A DNA stretch of 64,000 nt from Dokdonella_A sp046347015 (GTDB lineage: Bacteria > Pseudomonadota > Gammaproteobacteria > Xanthomonadales > Rhodanobacteraceae). Location: assembly GCA_046347015.1 (NCBI GenBank), contig JAXMHA010000009.1, positions 52,586 to 116,585 of the forward strand, read 5' to 3'. Of the stretch, positions 42,919-51,980 are shown piece by piece. How positions within the stretch are numbered: position 1 is the stretch's first letter; each line of letters opens with the position of its first letter. The translations under genes were made by a program, and so were the position numbers. Below the pieces are notes generated by a model, which ran no database searches, was not told the origin of the DNA, and saw nothing but the letters and a program-made list of their open reading frames with translations.

Positions 42919-44711
42919 GCCGCCGTTTCCTTGCCGTCGCCGCTGTCGGCCTCGAACAGGCGCTGCAGGTCGGCGCGTGCTTCCTGCGCGGTCTGCACGA
43001 CCGCGGCCTCGTCGTCGTAGACGAGGTACTGCTCGGCAAGGAGCTTCTCGTCGTGCTCGCGGAACTGGCGGGTTTGTGTCGCCGCCATCTCCCCTTCGAA
43101 GCCGAGCGACACCAGCACCCTTCGCGCCATCTCGAGGCTCGACAGGAGCGTGTCGCGGATATTGTCGTCGATGCCGAGGTCCATCAGCCGGAACACGTGC
43201 TGGCGGTTGCGCGCGCGCGCGAACACCTTGAGGTGCGGGAAGTGGCGCTTGACCAGCCGCGCGGTGCGCAGGACCGCCTCCGGATCGCCCGCCGCGATGA
43301 CGAACACTTCGGCCTTGTCGGCCTGCGCCGCGCGCAACAGGTCGAGCCGCGTCGCGTCGCCGTAGAAGATCGTGTTGCCGAAGCGGCGCAGGAAGTCGAC
43401 CTGCTCCGGGTTGCTGTCGAGTGCGGTGAACGGGATCCGGTTGGCATTGAGCATGCGCGCGACGATCTGGCCGAAGCGGCCCATTCCGGCGATGATGACG
43501 CGAGGGGTCGCCGCGTCGACGCGGTCGAAGGCGCGCGTCGGCGCCGCGGGCCGCACCGGCGCGAGCTCGATGCGCAGGCGCACCAGCAGTGGCGTCACCG
43601 CCATCGACAACGTGACGACGAGGACGAGCAGGCTGTACTGGTCCCGGGTCAGCACGTTGTTGGCAGTCGCCAAAGCGAACACCACGAACGCGAACTCGCC
43701 GCCCTGCGACAGCAGCGCCGCGAGGCCGAGCGCGCCGCGGTCGTCGTCGTGCACGACGAAGCGCTCGATCAGGTACAGCAGCGCGGCCTTGACCGCGACC
43801 AGCACCGCCAGGGCGCCGAACACGAGCCGCGGTTCGGCCACGACGCGGGCCACGTCGAGCGACATGCCGACGATGACGAAGAACAAGCCGAGCAGCAGGC
43901 CCTGGAACGGTTCGATCTGCGCTTCGATCTCGTGGCGGTACTCCGAATCGGCCAGCAGCACCCCGGCGAGGAAGGCGCCGAGCGACATCGACAGGCCGAC
44001 GAGTTCCATGACCCACGAAATGCCGATCACGACCAGCAGCGCGGTGGCGGTGAAGACTTCCGGCGAACCGGCGCGGGCAGCGGCGCGGAACATCGGCCGC
44101 AACAGGTAGCGGCCGCCGACCACGATGGCCGCGATCGTCAGCACGATGCGCACCACTGCCAGCACGTGGTCGGCGCTGTCGGTGGCGACGTGGGCCCCGC
44201 CCAACAACGGAATTGCCGCCAGCAGCGGGATCGCCGCGACGTCCTGGAACAGCAGGATGCCGAACGCGGCGCGGCCGTAGGTGCTGCCGAGTTGCTTGTG
44301 CTCGGCCAGCGTCTGCAGTCCGATCGCCGTCGACGACAGTGCGAGGCCAAGGCCGATCACCAGCGCGGCCTTCCAGCCGACCCCCGCTGCCCAGGCAATC
44401 ACCCCGAGCGCGAGCCCGGTCGCGGCCATCTGCAGGCTGCCGAGGCCGAACACCTTGCGGCGCATGATCCACAGCCGCTGCGGCGACAACTCGAGGCCGA
44501 TGACGAACAGCAGCAGGGCCACGCCGAGGTCGGAAACCTGCTCGAGGCCCCCGGATGCGCCGACCCAGCCGAGACCGGACGGCCCGATCAGCGCGCCGAA
44601 CGCGAGATATCCGAGCACCGCGCCGAGCCGCCAGTGGCGCGCGATCGGCACCGCGACGACCGCCGCGAGCAGCAGCACCACGGCAATCTGCAGGAACGGA
44701 TGAGTCGCCAT
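42915..44711 (-). CDS. KefB/KefC-like K+:H+ antiporter with TrkA-N domain
   Basis: 598 residues. About the first 385 form a CPA2 antiporter (FGALIGPSGLGW, LLLFVIGLELSPQRLWIMRR, LSSTAIGLQTLAEHKQLGST, FQDVAAIPLLAAIPLL, ALLSQGGEFAFVVFALA). A TrkA-N NAD-binding domain follows (VIIAGMGRFGQIVARMLNAN), then a Lys/Arg-rich tail with VFARARNRQHVFRLMDLG. Gated by nucleotide or glutathione adducts in relatives. ATG 44711 begins MATHPFLQ; upstream in-frame sequence is basic. Followed by the FAD oxidase with a 4-bp overlap. Confidence 0.93.
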   Translation of the reverse strand: MATHPFLQIAVVLLLAAVVAVPIARHWRLGAVLGYLAFGALIGPSGLGWVGASGGLEQVSDLGVALLLFVIGLELSPQRLWIMRRKVFGLGSLQMAATGLALGVIAWAAGVGWKAALVIGLGLALSSTAIGLQTLAEHKQLGSTYGRAAFGILLFQDVAAIPLLAAIPLLGGAHVATDSADHVLAVVRIVLTIAAIVVGGRYLLRPMFRAAARAGSPEVFTATALLVVIGISWVMELVGLSMSLGAFLAGVLLADSEYRHEIEAQIEPFQGLLLGLFFVIVGMSLDVARVVAEPRLVFGALAVLVAVKAALLYLIERFVVHDDDRGALGLAALLSQGGEFAFVVFALATANNVLTRDQYSLLVLVVTLSMAVTPLLVRLRIELAPVRPAAPTRAFDRVDAATPRVIIAGMGRFGQIVARMLNANRIPFTALDSNPEQVDFLRRFGNTIFYGDATRLDLLRAAQADKAEVFVIAAGDPEAVLRTARLVKRHFPHLKVFARARNRQHVFRLMDLGIDDNIRDTLLSSLEMARRVLVSLGFEGEMAATQTRQFREHDEKLLAEQYLVYDDEAAVVQTAQEARADLQRLFEADSGDGKETAA

Positions 44712-44897
44712 GCGGGCTCCGTCGGAGGTGCCCCGGTCGACCGCACGCGGCACGGACCGGAATCGCGCCGGGACGCCGGATTATCGCACGCGCGATCTTT
44801 CCGGCCCCGGGCCGTGGTCGCGGTCTCGGCCAGTGAGACGGCCCGCTCGGATAGTGCGGGCACGGGCAAGCGAGCCCGCGATGCGGAGGGTCAAGCC

Positions 44898-45287
44898 ATG
44901 CTGCTGTTGATGCCGTATTCCGGTGAACCGGACCAGGGGTCCGCGACGGTTGGATCTCGCGATTCGCGATCCCGTCTCGTCCGCGCGTTATGGTCCTGGT
45001 TCGCCGCCGGGCTCGCGATCGTTGCGCTGTTTCCTTCCTTGCGTGGCGGCTCGACCTTCGGCGCGAGCGCGCCGTTCTGGCTCGTCGCGGCGCCACTGCT
45101 GGACCTTGCGTGGCTGCGCCTCGGCCGATCACCGCGCGTGCGTGCGTGGCTGGCGGGGGCGCCGCTGCTCGCGCCACGGACCGCTGTTGGAACCTTGGGA
45201 ACACACGCCGTGCGGATCCTTCCGCGGCGTTCTAACCCCGTGCGCCGAGCCGCTTGCGCTCCATCCGGCGCAGGAATTCGTCCATGA
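44898..45287 (+). CDS. Possible small membrane protein
   Basis: 129 residues. One or two hydrophobic segments are clear: ALWSWFAAGLAIVALFPSLR and GASAPFWLVAAPLLDLAWLR. The ATG 44898 has GGAGGG at good distance. The C-terminal 60 residues are basic and less convincing, and the frame runs 56 bp into the convergent RimK-family gene. A real but misframed or shorter protein is possible. Unknown family. Confidence 0.5.
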   Translation: MLLLMPYSGEPDQGSATVGSRDSRSRLVRALWSWFAAGLAIVALFPSLRGGSTFGASAPFWLVAAPLLDLAWLRLGRSPRVRAWLAGAPLLAPRTAVGTLGTHAVRILPRRSNPVRRAACAPSGAGIRP

Positions 45288-46716
45288 TGCGCCGGTACAG
45301 GTCCTCGCCGAGGTAGGCGTCCTCGACGCCGGCATCGATCGACGGGTTGTCGTTGACCTCGATGATGACGGTGCGGTCGCCGACCTGCTTCAGGTCGACG
45401 CCGTAGAGCCCATCGCCGATCGGCGAGGTCGCCTTCAGCGCAAGCTTCAGGACCTCGGCCGGCACCTTGCGCGTCGGCAGCGTTTCGAACCCGCCCGACT
45501 TCGCGCTGCCCTTCGCCCCGTGGTTGTAGATTTGCCAGTGGCCACGCGACATGTAGTACTTGCACGCGTACAGCGGTTCGCGGTTCAGCACGCCGATGCG
45601 CCAGTCGAACTCGGTGAACAGGAACTCCTGGGCCAGCACCAGCGCGGTGTGCTGGAACAGGTCATCCGCCGCCTTGGTCAGTTCGTCGAGGTTGGTGACC
45701 TTGACGACGCCGCGCGAAAACGAGCCGTCGGGGATCTTCAGCACGATGGGAAAGCCGAGCTTCTCGACCGTCGCAACGAGCTTTTTCGGCTCGTCGCGGT
45801 ACAGGATCTCGGTACGCGGCGTCGGCAGCTTGCGCGCCGCGAGCAGGTCGTGCAGGTAGATCTTGTTCGTGCATTTCAGGATCGACGCCGGGTCGTCGAT
45901 GACGACCATGTCTTCCTTCTCGGCCTTGTGTGCGAAACGGTAGGTGTGGTTGTCGAGCGCGGTCGTCTCGCGGATGAACAGCCCGTCGTATTCGGCAAGA
46001 TGCGAATAGTCGTTGCGGCCGATCGTGTCGACCTCGATGCCGAGTTCGGCGCCGGCCTCGGCGAACAGTTTCAGCGCGCGCCGGTTCGATGGCGGCATCG
46101 CCTCGGCGGGGTCGACCAGCATTGCGACGTCGAAGCGGAACTTGCGCCGCGCACGCGGCTTGCGCCACAGCTTCTTCGAGAACTTGTCGAGCGCCTGCGC
46201 GAACGCGTCCTCCTGCGGGTCCGACAGCGTGTGCAGGCTGCTCGGCTTGATCGCCGCGATCTGCCAGAACCGCTCGCGCTCGAACTCGATGCGCAGGATC
46301 GGGCTCGGGAACGCCTCGAAGATTTGCCGCGCAATATCCTCGAGGCTCGGGTATGAGGTCTCGCCGAAGTACAGCAGCACGCCGAGTTCGGTGGTGTCGC
46401 GGCCGCCGGCCGGCAGGAAGTTCTGCAACTTCTGGTTGAGGTCGTCGACGTCGAGTCCGTACAGCGAGCGCCGGCGCAGGTCGTTGATGGTGCGTACCGA
46501 GGGAATCACCTTGTGGCCGCGCGCTTCCGCCAGCAGCGACACGTAGTAGCCGGTGCCGAGGTACTTGTAGCTGCGGCACAGGTTGATGACCTGCGTGCGC
46601 TCGTCATCGCCAGCCGGTTCCTTCAGGTAATCCTGCGCGGTGACGACGACGTTGTCGGATGGGTAGTACGAGCCCCAGTCCGAAGCGCGTTCGACGACGA
46701 TGACGAGCCGGCTCAT
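45232..46716 (-). CDS. RimK family ATP-grasp ligase
   Basis: 494 residues. An N-terminal RimK-like domain (MSRLVIVVERASDWGSYYPS, RSYKYLGTGYYVSLLAEARG) precedes an ATP-grasp: DDPASILKCTNKIYLHDLLA, GFPIVLKIPDGSFSRGVVKV (ATP lysine loop), ALVLAQEFLFTEFDWRIGVL, and GLYGVDLKQVGDRTVIIEVN with the metal-binding EVNDNP. Such enzymes add glutamate or other amino acids to a carboxylate on a protein or peptide. The gene pairs head-to-head with a GNAT reading frame at 46924. Confidence 0.93.
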   Translation of the reverse strand: MSRLVIVVERASDWGSYYPSDNVVVTAQDYLKEPAGDDERTQVINLCRSYKYLGTGYYVSLLAEARGHKVIPSVRTINDLRRRSLYGLDVDDLNQKLQNFLPAGGRDTTELGVLLYFGETSYPSLEDIARQIFEAFPSPILRIEFERERFWQIAAIKPSSLHTLSDPQEDAFAQALDKFSKKLWRKPRARRKFRFDVAMLVDPAEAMPPSNRRALKLFAEAGAELGIEVDTIGRNDYSHLAEYDGLFIRETTALDNHTYRFAHKAEKEDMVVIDDPASILKCTNKIYLHDLLAARKLPTPRTEILYRDEPKKLVATVEKLGFPIVLKIPDGSFSRGVVKVTNLDELTKAADDLFQHTALVLAQEFLFTEFDWRIGVLNREPLYACKYYMSRGHWQIYNHGAKGSAKSGGFETLPTRKVPAEVLKLALKATSPIGDGLYGVDLKQVGDRTVIIEVNDNPSIDAGVEDAYLGEDLYRRIMDEFLRRMERKRLGARG

Positions 46717-46923
46717 GCGCGGGCCGGTTCAGGCGCGCGGCAACGGGCGGCGCGCGATGGGGAAGGGTGCATGGGGGATGCGGTGTAGTCGGGTCCGGCG
46801 TGTCCGGCGGCAGCCGGCGGCGATTCTGGCACAGCGCCGGCCGGGCGGCGAGGCGGTCGGAACCGGCCTTGCGTCCCGTTCACGGACGTACCCGCAGGCC
46901 ATGCGGCTGGTAGTCTCGGCCGC

Positions 46924-47426
46924 ATGAAGCCAGCGACGCGATCGAGGAACGCCATCCGGATCCGCCGCGCGCGGGCCGGCGACCTCGCCCGGCTGGTCGA
47001 ACTGGAACACCGCCTGTTCGAGGTCGACCGCATCAGCGCGCGGCAGATGCGACACCTCGTCGCGGCACCGAGCGCATCGGTACTCGCCGCGGTCGACGGG
47101 CCGCGCATCGTCGGTACGGCGGTCGTGCTGTTCCGGCGCGGCACGCGCGTCGCGCGGCTGTATTCGATCGGCGTCGCGCCGGAACGCCATGGCCAGGGCA
47201 TCGGCGCCGCGCTGCTGGCCGCGGTCGAAGGCGTGGCACGGGTCCACGCCGACACCTGCGGCTCGAGGTGCGCACCGACAACTCCGGCGCGCAACGCCTG
47301 TACGAACGCCGCGGCTACGTCCGCCATGCGTTGAAACGCGGCTACTACGAGGACGGTGCCGACGCGGCCGCCTACGAGAAGCGGCTGTTACCGTCCGGTG
47401 TTCCGCGCCGGCGTCGCCATCCTTGA
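46924..47426 (+). pseudogene. GNAT acetyltransferase with a frameshift
   Basis: The first frame gives IRIRRARAGDLARLVELEHR and LYSIGVAPERHGQGIGAALL (acetyl-CoA loop RHGQGIGA). Near 47250 the frame is lost; the next frame restores LRLEVRTDNSGAQRLYERRG and YVRHALKRGYYEDGADAAAY, ending at TGA 47424-47426. One missing base in acacctgcgg explains it. Restored length would be about 168 residues. GNAT domains of this type often sit beside or fuse with RimK-family partners. Confidence 0.7.
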
Positions 47427-47455
47427 CGAGCCGGTCGGGACGAAAACTTGACCGT

Positions 47456-48931
47456 TCAGTCGTCGAAGCCGCTGACGAAAATCACCTCGCCGGCGGACTG
47501 CACCTCGTACGCTCCGATGTCGGCAGCGGGACCGAACACGCGCAGGTAGCCCTGACCGCGCTGGTCGGTGTCGAGGAAATCCGGATTGGAGCCGGTGTCG
47601 ATCGCCGGGCTGCCGGGAGTCAGCGCCATCGTCCACGTCAGGCCACCGTTGTCGGCCAGCGGTAGGAGCCTCGGATCGACGCCGGCGATCGTGTCGGGCG
47701 GCAGCACGATCGCGGGGTCGGCGGCGCCGACGAGGTTGTTGGCGCCGATCACGGTCAAGGTCAGGTTCGGGCTGGCGCCAAGGTCGGCCGCATGCCCGCC
47801 CGCGCCGTCGATCATGTTGCCGGCGATGATCGTGCTGTCGAGGTAAAGCGAATACGCGTAGGTGTCCGTCCCGCCGTGGGCGACGATCACCGCGCCCCCT
47901 TCAGCCGTCGTGTTGCCGGCGATGGTGTCGTTCGACAGGACCGCGTTCCACGCGCTGAAGATCGCGCCACCGATTCGAGCACTGTTGCCGGTGAAGGTGC
48001 TGTTGGTGGCGAGCGGCCCGAAAAACCCGCTCGACGGGATGTCTGGGTAGCTGGTCGAGATTGATGACAGTGCACCGCCGGCGCCGTCCGCGGTATTGCC
48101 GGTGAAGGTCGAGCCGGACACCGTGATCGTCGAGTGCGCGGCCAGGCCGCCACCGATTGCATCCCGCCCGTCGCCGGTGGCCTCGGCCGAGTTGCCGGCA
48201 ATCGTGCTGTCGATCACGGTCATTGCGAAGGAGGCGTAAATGCCGCCACCAGCGGTCTGCGCCCTCGGGTAGCCGTACAGGCCGCTGGCAATGACCCGGT
48301 TGCCGCTGATCGTGCTGCGGATGATCGTCGCTGCATGCAACCACGCGCCACCACCGGCGGCGATTCCCTGTCCGCTGGCGGTCACGCTGGAATCGCTGAT
48401 CGTGCTGTCGGTCAGGTACAGCTCCCACGCGCCGATCGCACCGCCGCCCCGGAACCAATTCGTCTGTATGGAGTGACAGTCGGTGACGGTGACGTGGTCC
48501 AGCACCACGCGGCTAGAGGGTGCGAAGATGCAGGTGGGCGCGTCGTACTTGGCGCCATGCGCGATGGTCAGGTCCCGCGCCGTGAATGTGCTCTGGTCGG
48601 TGTCGGTACCGACGAAGAACACTGCCGAGTCGCCACCCCCCGAGATCGTCAATGCGTTCTGTCCGGGACCGGCGAGCGTCAGGTTGTCGACGGGGTGCGG
48701 GCCGAACACGCTGGTGTCGATCGGCCCCTGCGCCAGCGTGATCGTGCTGCACGTCAGTTGCGTCATGTCGATCGTGTCGCCGTCCTGCGCCGTCATCGCC
48801 TCGGCGCGCAGCGTGCCGACGGAATCATCGTCTGCGCAACTGGTTACCGGCAGCGTGGCGGCGCGACCCGCAACGGGCACGGCAATCCCAAGCGCGACGG
48901 CAATCGCCAACGGCAGCGCACGGGCGTTCAC
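47456..48931 (-). CDS. Secreted beta-helix protein (choice-of-anchor Q type)
   Basis: 491 residues. The signal peptide LPLAIAVALGIAVPVAGRAA precedes TLPVTSCADDDSVGTLRAEA. The body is parallel beta-helix repeats (DSTISDSSV, RSTISGNRV, DSTIAGNSAE, GSTFTGNTADGAGGALSSIS). It closes with LPLADNGGLTWTMALTPGSP, AIDTGSNPD and DIGAYEVQ, the choice-of-anchor Q ending, and the tail GEVIFVSGFDD. The start is GTG at 48931 overlapping the previous stop as GTGA. Likely exported to the surface. Confidence 0.88.
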   Translation of the reverse strand: MNARALPLAIAVALGIAVPVAGRAATLPVTSCADDDSVGTLRAEAMTAQDGDTIDMTQLTCSTITLAQGPIDTSVFGPHPVDNLTLAGPGQNALTISGGGDSAVFFVGTDTDQSTFTARDLTIAHGAKYDAPTCIFAPSSRVVLDHVTVTDCHSIQTNWFRGGGAIGAWELYLTDSTISDSSVTASGQGIAAGGGAWLHAATIIRSTISGNRVIASGLYGYPRAQTAGGGIYASFAMTVIDSTIAGNSAEATGDGRDAIGGGLAAHSTITVSGSTFTGNTADGAGGALSSISTSYPDIPSSGFFGPLATNSTFTGNSARIGGAIFSAWNAVLSNDTIAGNTTAEGGAVIVAHGGTDTYAYSLYLDSTIIAGNMIDGAGGHAADLGASPNLTLTVIGANNLVGAADPAIVLPPDTIAGVDPRLLPLADNGGLTWTMALTPGSPAIDTGSNPDFLDTDQRGQGYLRVFGPAADIGAYEVQSAGEVIFVSGFDD

Positions 48932-50523
48932 GGGTCGAACCCGTTGGCGAATATGGGGTCCGGCGGCGGCTGTACCTCATACGCACCGATGTCCGGCACA
49001 GTGCTGAACGTTCGCAGCCACGGACTGCCGCGGGCATCGGCCTGCAAGCCGAGCGGGTTCGAACCAGCGTCGATGGCCGGGCTGCCGGGTGCCAGCGCCA
49101 TCGTCCACACCAGCCCGCCGTTGTCGGCCAGCGGCAGCAGCAGAGGATCCGTTTGCAACGTGTCGGGCGGCAGCACGATGCCAGCGGCCGCATCCATGAC
49201 CAGACTGTGCGACCCCGTGACCGCCAACACGTCGTCGGTGGCGAGGTCGAGCGCATAAGTGGGCGTCGGCCCGGCGGTATTGCCGGCGATGATCGTGCTT
49301 TCGAGATCGAGCACGCCGGCGTCGGGATAGCCGCCGGTGCGGGTGAACATCAGCGCACCGCCGAGCGCGCTCTGGTTGCCGGCGATCGTGCTGTTGGCGA
49401 TCCACGCCGGCCGCTGGCTCAGCACGCCGCCGCCGGTGCCGCCGGCACTGTTGCCGGTAATCGTGCTGTTCTGGATCGTCAGTGTCGATTGGTTGTCGAA
49501 TACCAGCCCAAACGGCCGCTTGTAGATCCCGCCACCGTCACCGTCCGCGGTGTTGCCACTGATCGTCGAGCCGACGATCGTCGCGATACTGCGCGAGAAG
49601 ATGCCACCGCCCACGCCGTCCTCGCCGGGGTTGGTGGCCTCTACGCTGTTGCCGGACACCGTGCTGTTGATGAGGACGAGAGGCCCGCCAGCGGAGTAGA
49701 TGCCGCCGCCGCCGGTGGCTTGATCCCCGGCGGTGTCATATCCACTCGGTGCCTGCACCAGATTGCCGCTGACGGTGCTGTCGACCATCACCAGAATGCC
49801 GCCAACGAAAAGCCCGCCGCCGCTGGCGACGTTGGCACTTGCAGTACCGTCGCCGATCACGGCGTTGTCGCTGACGGTGCTGTGAATCAGTGAGGCTCCA
49901 TTTGCCCAGATGCCACCGCCTTGCACGGCAAAATGATCGTAGCGAATCGACGAGTGACTGACCGTGCTGTCGATGAGGCTGAGGAACCCGCCTACGACCG
50001 CGCCTCCGCGGTCGTAGGAATGCGTAGAGGTGGTCTTGCAGTCAGTGATCGTGACTCGTTCGAGGACGATGTCGGCGGATGCCGCGGTCAGGCAGCCGGA
50101 CGCGTAGTAGAAATTGGGCAGGTTCCAGCCTGCGTAGCCATGTGCCAACGTCATGTCGCGCAACGTCAATGCATAGCTGTAGAAATCCGCATGCAGTACC
50201 GGCGATACGCCGCCCCCCGAGATCGTCAGCCGATCCTGCCCCGGACCGTTGAAAGTCAGGCCGCTGGTGCTGTGCATGTCGATCCCGCCGAGCCGGAGCG
50301 TGATCGTGCTGCACGTGAGCTGCGTCAGGTCAATCGTGTCGCCGTCATGGGCGGAAGCGACGACCTTGCGCAACGTGCCGGGGCTGCCGTCGTCGGCACA
50401 ACTGGTCACCGGCAAGACGGCCGCATGCGCTTCGTGCGGAAGTCCGGCAATTGCCAGCGCGGCCGCGAGGTACGTCGCGAGGGGCCGGCGCCGAGGGTGA
50501 TGGGCAAGTGGGCGTGTCGTCAC
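48928..50523 (-). CDS. Secreted beta-helix protein (choice-of-anchor Q type), paralogue
   Basis: 531 residues. Same plan as the next gene: signal peptide (PLATYLAAALAIAGLPHEAH then AA), VLPVTSCADDGSPGTLRKVV, many DSTVSGN/NSTISGN units, LPLADNGGLVWTMALAPGSP, AIDAGSNPLG, DIGAYEVQ and the tail DPIFANGFDP. It is longer by about 40 residues, mainly in the repeats. The start is taken as GTG 50523 (TTRPLAHHPRRRPLATYL); the upstream region is Arg-rich. Translation is coupled to the downstream gene by a 4-bp overlap. Confidence 0.88.
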   Translation of the reverse strand: MTTRPLAHHPRRRPLATYLAAALAIAGLPHEAHAAVLPVTSCADDGSPGTLRKVVASAHDGDTIDLTQLTCSTITLRLGGIDMHSTSGLTFNGPGQDRLTISGGGVSPVLHADFYSYALTLRDMTLAHGYAGWNLPNFYYASGCLTAASADIVLERVTITDCKTTSTHSYDRGGAVVGGFLSLIDSTVSHSSIRYDHFAVQGGGIWANGASLIHSTVSDNAVIGDGTASANVASGGGLFVGGILVMVDSTVSGNLVQAPSGYDTAGDQATGGGGIYSAGGPLVLINSTVSGNSVEATNPGEDGVGGGIFSRSIATIVGSTISGNTADGDGGGIYKRPFGLVFDNQSTLTIQNSTITGNSAGGTGGGVLSQRPAWIANSTIAGNQSALGGALMFTRTGGYPDAGVLDLESTIIAGNTAGPTPTYALDLATDDVLAVTGSHSLVMDAAAGIVLPPDTLQTDPLLLPLADNGGLVWTMALAPGSPAIDAGSNPLGLQADARGSPWLRTFSTVPDIGAYEVQPPPDPIFANGFDP

Positions 50524-50638
50524 GGTAGGCCCGGGGCGCGTGATGCAGGAAGCACGCTTCGATGATGCGCGCCGAGTGATTCCGGAATCAAGTCCGGCTG
50601 GCGTGCCTGTGGTTCCCGTGATTGCTGCACTGCAACTT

Positions 50639-50706
50639 GGGGGGGGCGGTGTGTGGTAAACGCTACACCTGTTCGCCCGGGAGGTGCGGCCGCACGGGGC
50701 GGCCGC
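50639..50706 (+). promoter_or_regulatory. Leader with G8 run, inverted repeat and GC stem-loop
   Basis: Eight G lie at 50639-50646. GGTGT...ACACC around 50648-50669 forms a short inverted repeat. GCGGCCGC-acggg-GCGGCCGC (50686-50706) can form an 8-bp stem with 5-nt loop just before the ribosome site of the 50739 gene. Regulatory meaning is speculative. Confidence 0.3.
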
Positions 50707-50738
50707 GGGCGACCGGGCGGCCAACGGAGGGGATCGCC

Positions 50739-51740
50739 ATGAAGCGGAACATCCTGTACGCCGGCACGCTGCTGCTGGCGATGACGGTGAGTGGCCCAGC
50801 GCACTCGGATGACCCGGAGCAGGCAGCGCGTGACACCGCGAACGGCGCGCAGGCCTGCATTGACATCTGGCCATTCTGGTGGGAAATCGGCGATGCCAGC
50901 GCCATGGCGGTCGGCGAAACCGCGCCAACCGACGAAACTGACCCGGGTCAAGACAAGGAAATGGCCATTGCGTCGGCCTCGAAGTGGATCTACGCCGCGT
51001 ATGTCGCGGAGCGCCGTGGCGGCGATCTGCGGGGCTACGACATCCAGTTCCTGACGCTGGAAAGCGGCTATCATTCGCTGACTACGTGCAGCGCGGATGA
51101 CATCAACACAGTCGATGACTGTCTTGCCTACGGGGACAACGGTTACCGCAGTTCCGACGCCATCGGCAAGTTCGCTTACAACGGCGGCCATTTCGAGGCG
51201 CACGCGAGCAACTATCCGGGCTTGCCAACATCCGCCGCAGTGAACCCGATCGATCTTGGCGCGTACTACGATGCCGACTTGAAGGCGGAGATCAACGATG
51301 TGTTGGGGACGTCTGTCGTCCGTTCCTACGCGCAACCCCTGCTGCCGGGTGGAGTCAGATCGACGCTAGGTTTGTATGCCGATTTCCTGCGCGCCATCAT
51401 GTCCGACGACTTGCAGATGTACTCGTTGTTGGGAACGTTCCAAGTCTGCGCAGGGCAAATGGGTTGTTCCAGCGGTACGGTGCTCAACTCGCCGATTCCG
51501 GCCCATTGGAACTACTCGATCGGCCACTGGGTCGAGACCGACAACGACAACGCCTACAGCAACGCCGGCGTTCGTGGGTTCTACGCGTGGATTTCGAAGT
51601 ACAAGGATCTCTACGGCATCGTTGGCCGTGACGTGAACCCCCGTGCTAACGAGACCGAAGACACCTCCGTCAGCTGGGATTCGGTCCAGTGCGGCCAGTT
51701 GATCCGCAAGGCGTATATCACGGGCGTCCCCCAGACCTGA
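50739..51740 (+). CDS. Secreted SASK-motif protein of unknown substrate
   Basis: 333 residues. Signal peptide MKRNILYAGTLLLAMTVSGP, cleaved near AHS. An ASASKWIYAAYVAE segment matches the SxxK region of the serine hydrolase at 16981 (ASASKWLSALVIER). No clear YxN or KTG motif follows, and the body is Asp/Asn/Tyr-rich with six or more Cys (LTTCSADDINTVDDCLAYGD, VCAGQMGCSSGTVLN). It may be a divergent member of the PBP/beta-lactamase superfamily, but this rests on one motif. ATG 50739 follows GGAGGGG. Confidence 0.75.
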   Translation: MKRNILYAGTLLLAMTVSGPAHSDDPEQAARDTANGAQACIDIWPFWWEIGDASAMAVGETAPTDETDPGQDKEMAIASASKWIYAAYVAERRGGDLRGYDIQFLTLESGYHSLTTCSADDINTVDDCLAYGDNGYRSSDAIGKFAYNGGHFEAHASNYPGLPTSAAVNPIDLGAYYDADLKAEINDVLGTSVVRSYAQPLLPGGVRSTLGLYADFLRAIMSDDLQMYSLLGTFQVCAGQMGCSSGTVLNSPIPAHWNYSIGHWVETDNDNAYSNAGVRGFYAWISKYKDLYGIVGRDVNPRANETEDTSVSWDSVQCGQLIRKAYITGVPQT

Positions 51741-51762
51741 ACATTGTATCGATGCAGTCGTC

Positions 51763-51791
51763 GCGACGCTGTCCGTAACGGGCAGCGTCGC
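51763..51791 (+). terminator. Strong hairpin downstream of the SASK gene
   Basis: GCGACGCTG-11 nt-CAGCGTCGC is a perfect 9-bp stem 23 bp after the stop codon. No T-run follows, so it may be a weak or Rho-assisted end or an mRNA-stabilising hairpin. Confidence 0.5.
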
Positions 51792-51980
51792 TGACCCGTG
51801 AAGGTCCTCGCAGCCCCGCCACGCGAACGCACGTCGGCGGGTTCCACTCGCCGTCACGGTCGACTTCTCGACCCGCCTTCCCAGTGCCCTTGGGTGGCCC
51901 CGGCCCGCCATTGGCTTGCAGCCAACCGTCCGTCCGTGTACGAATAGGTTCTTTCCACGGCCAGCGGGGTCGGCAGCTGC

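Noticed and set aside
43000..45204. 998-codon minus-strand frame spanning the antiporter and FAD oxidase
   Set aside because: Only its last part (from 42918) is the true FAD oxidase frame; the upstream part is a shadow of kefB-like coding.
42903..45287. 794-codon plus-strand frame across the KefB-like gene
   Set aside because: Mostly shadow of the antiporter; only the last about 130 codons from 44898 have independent support.
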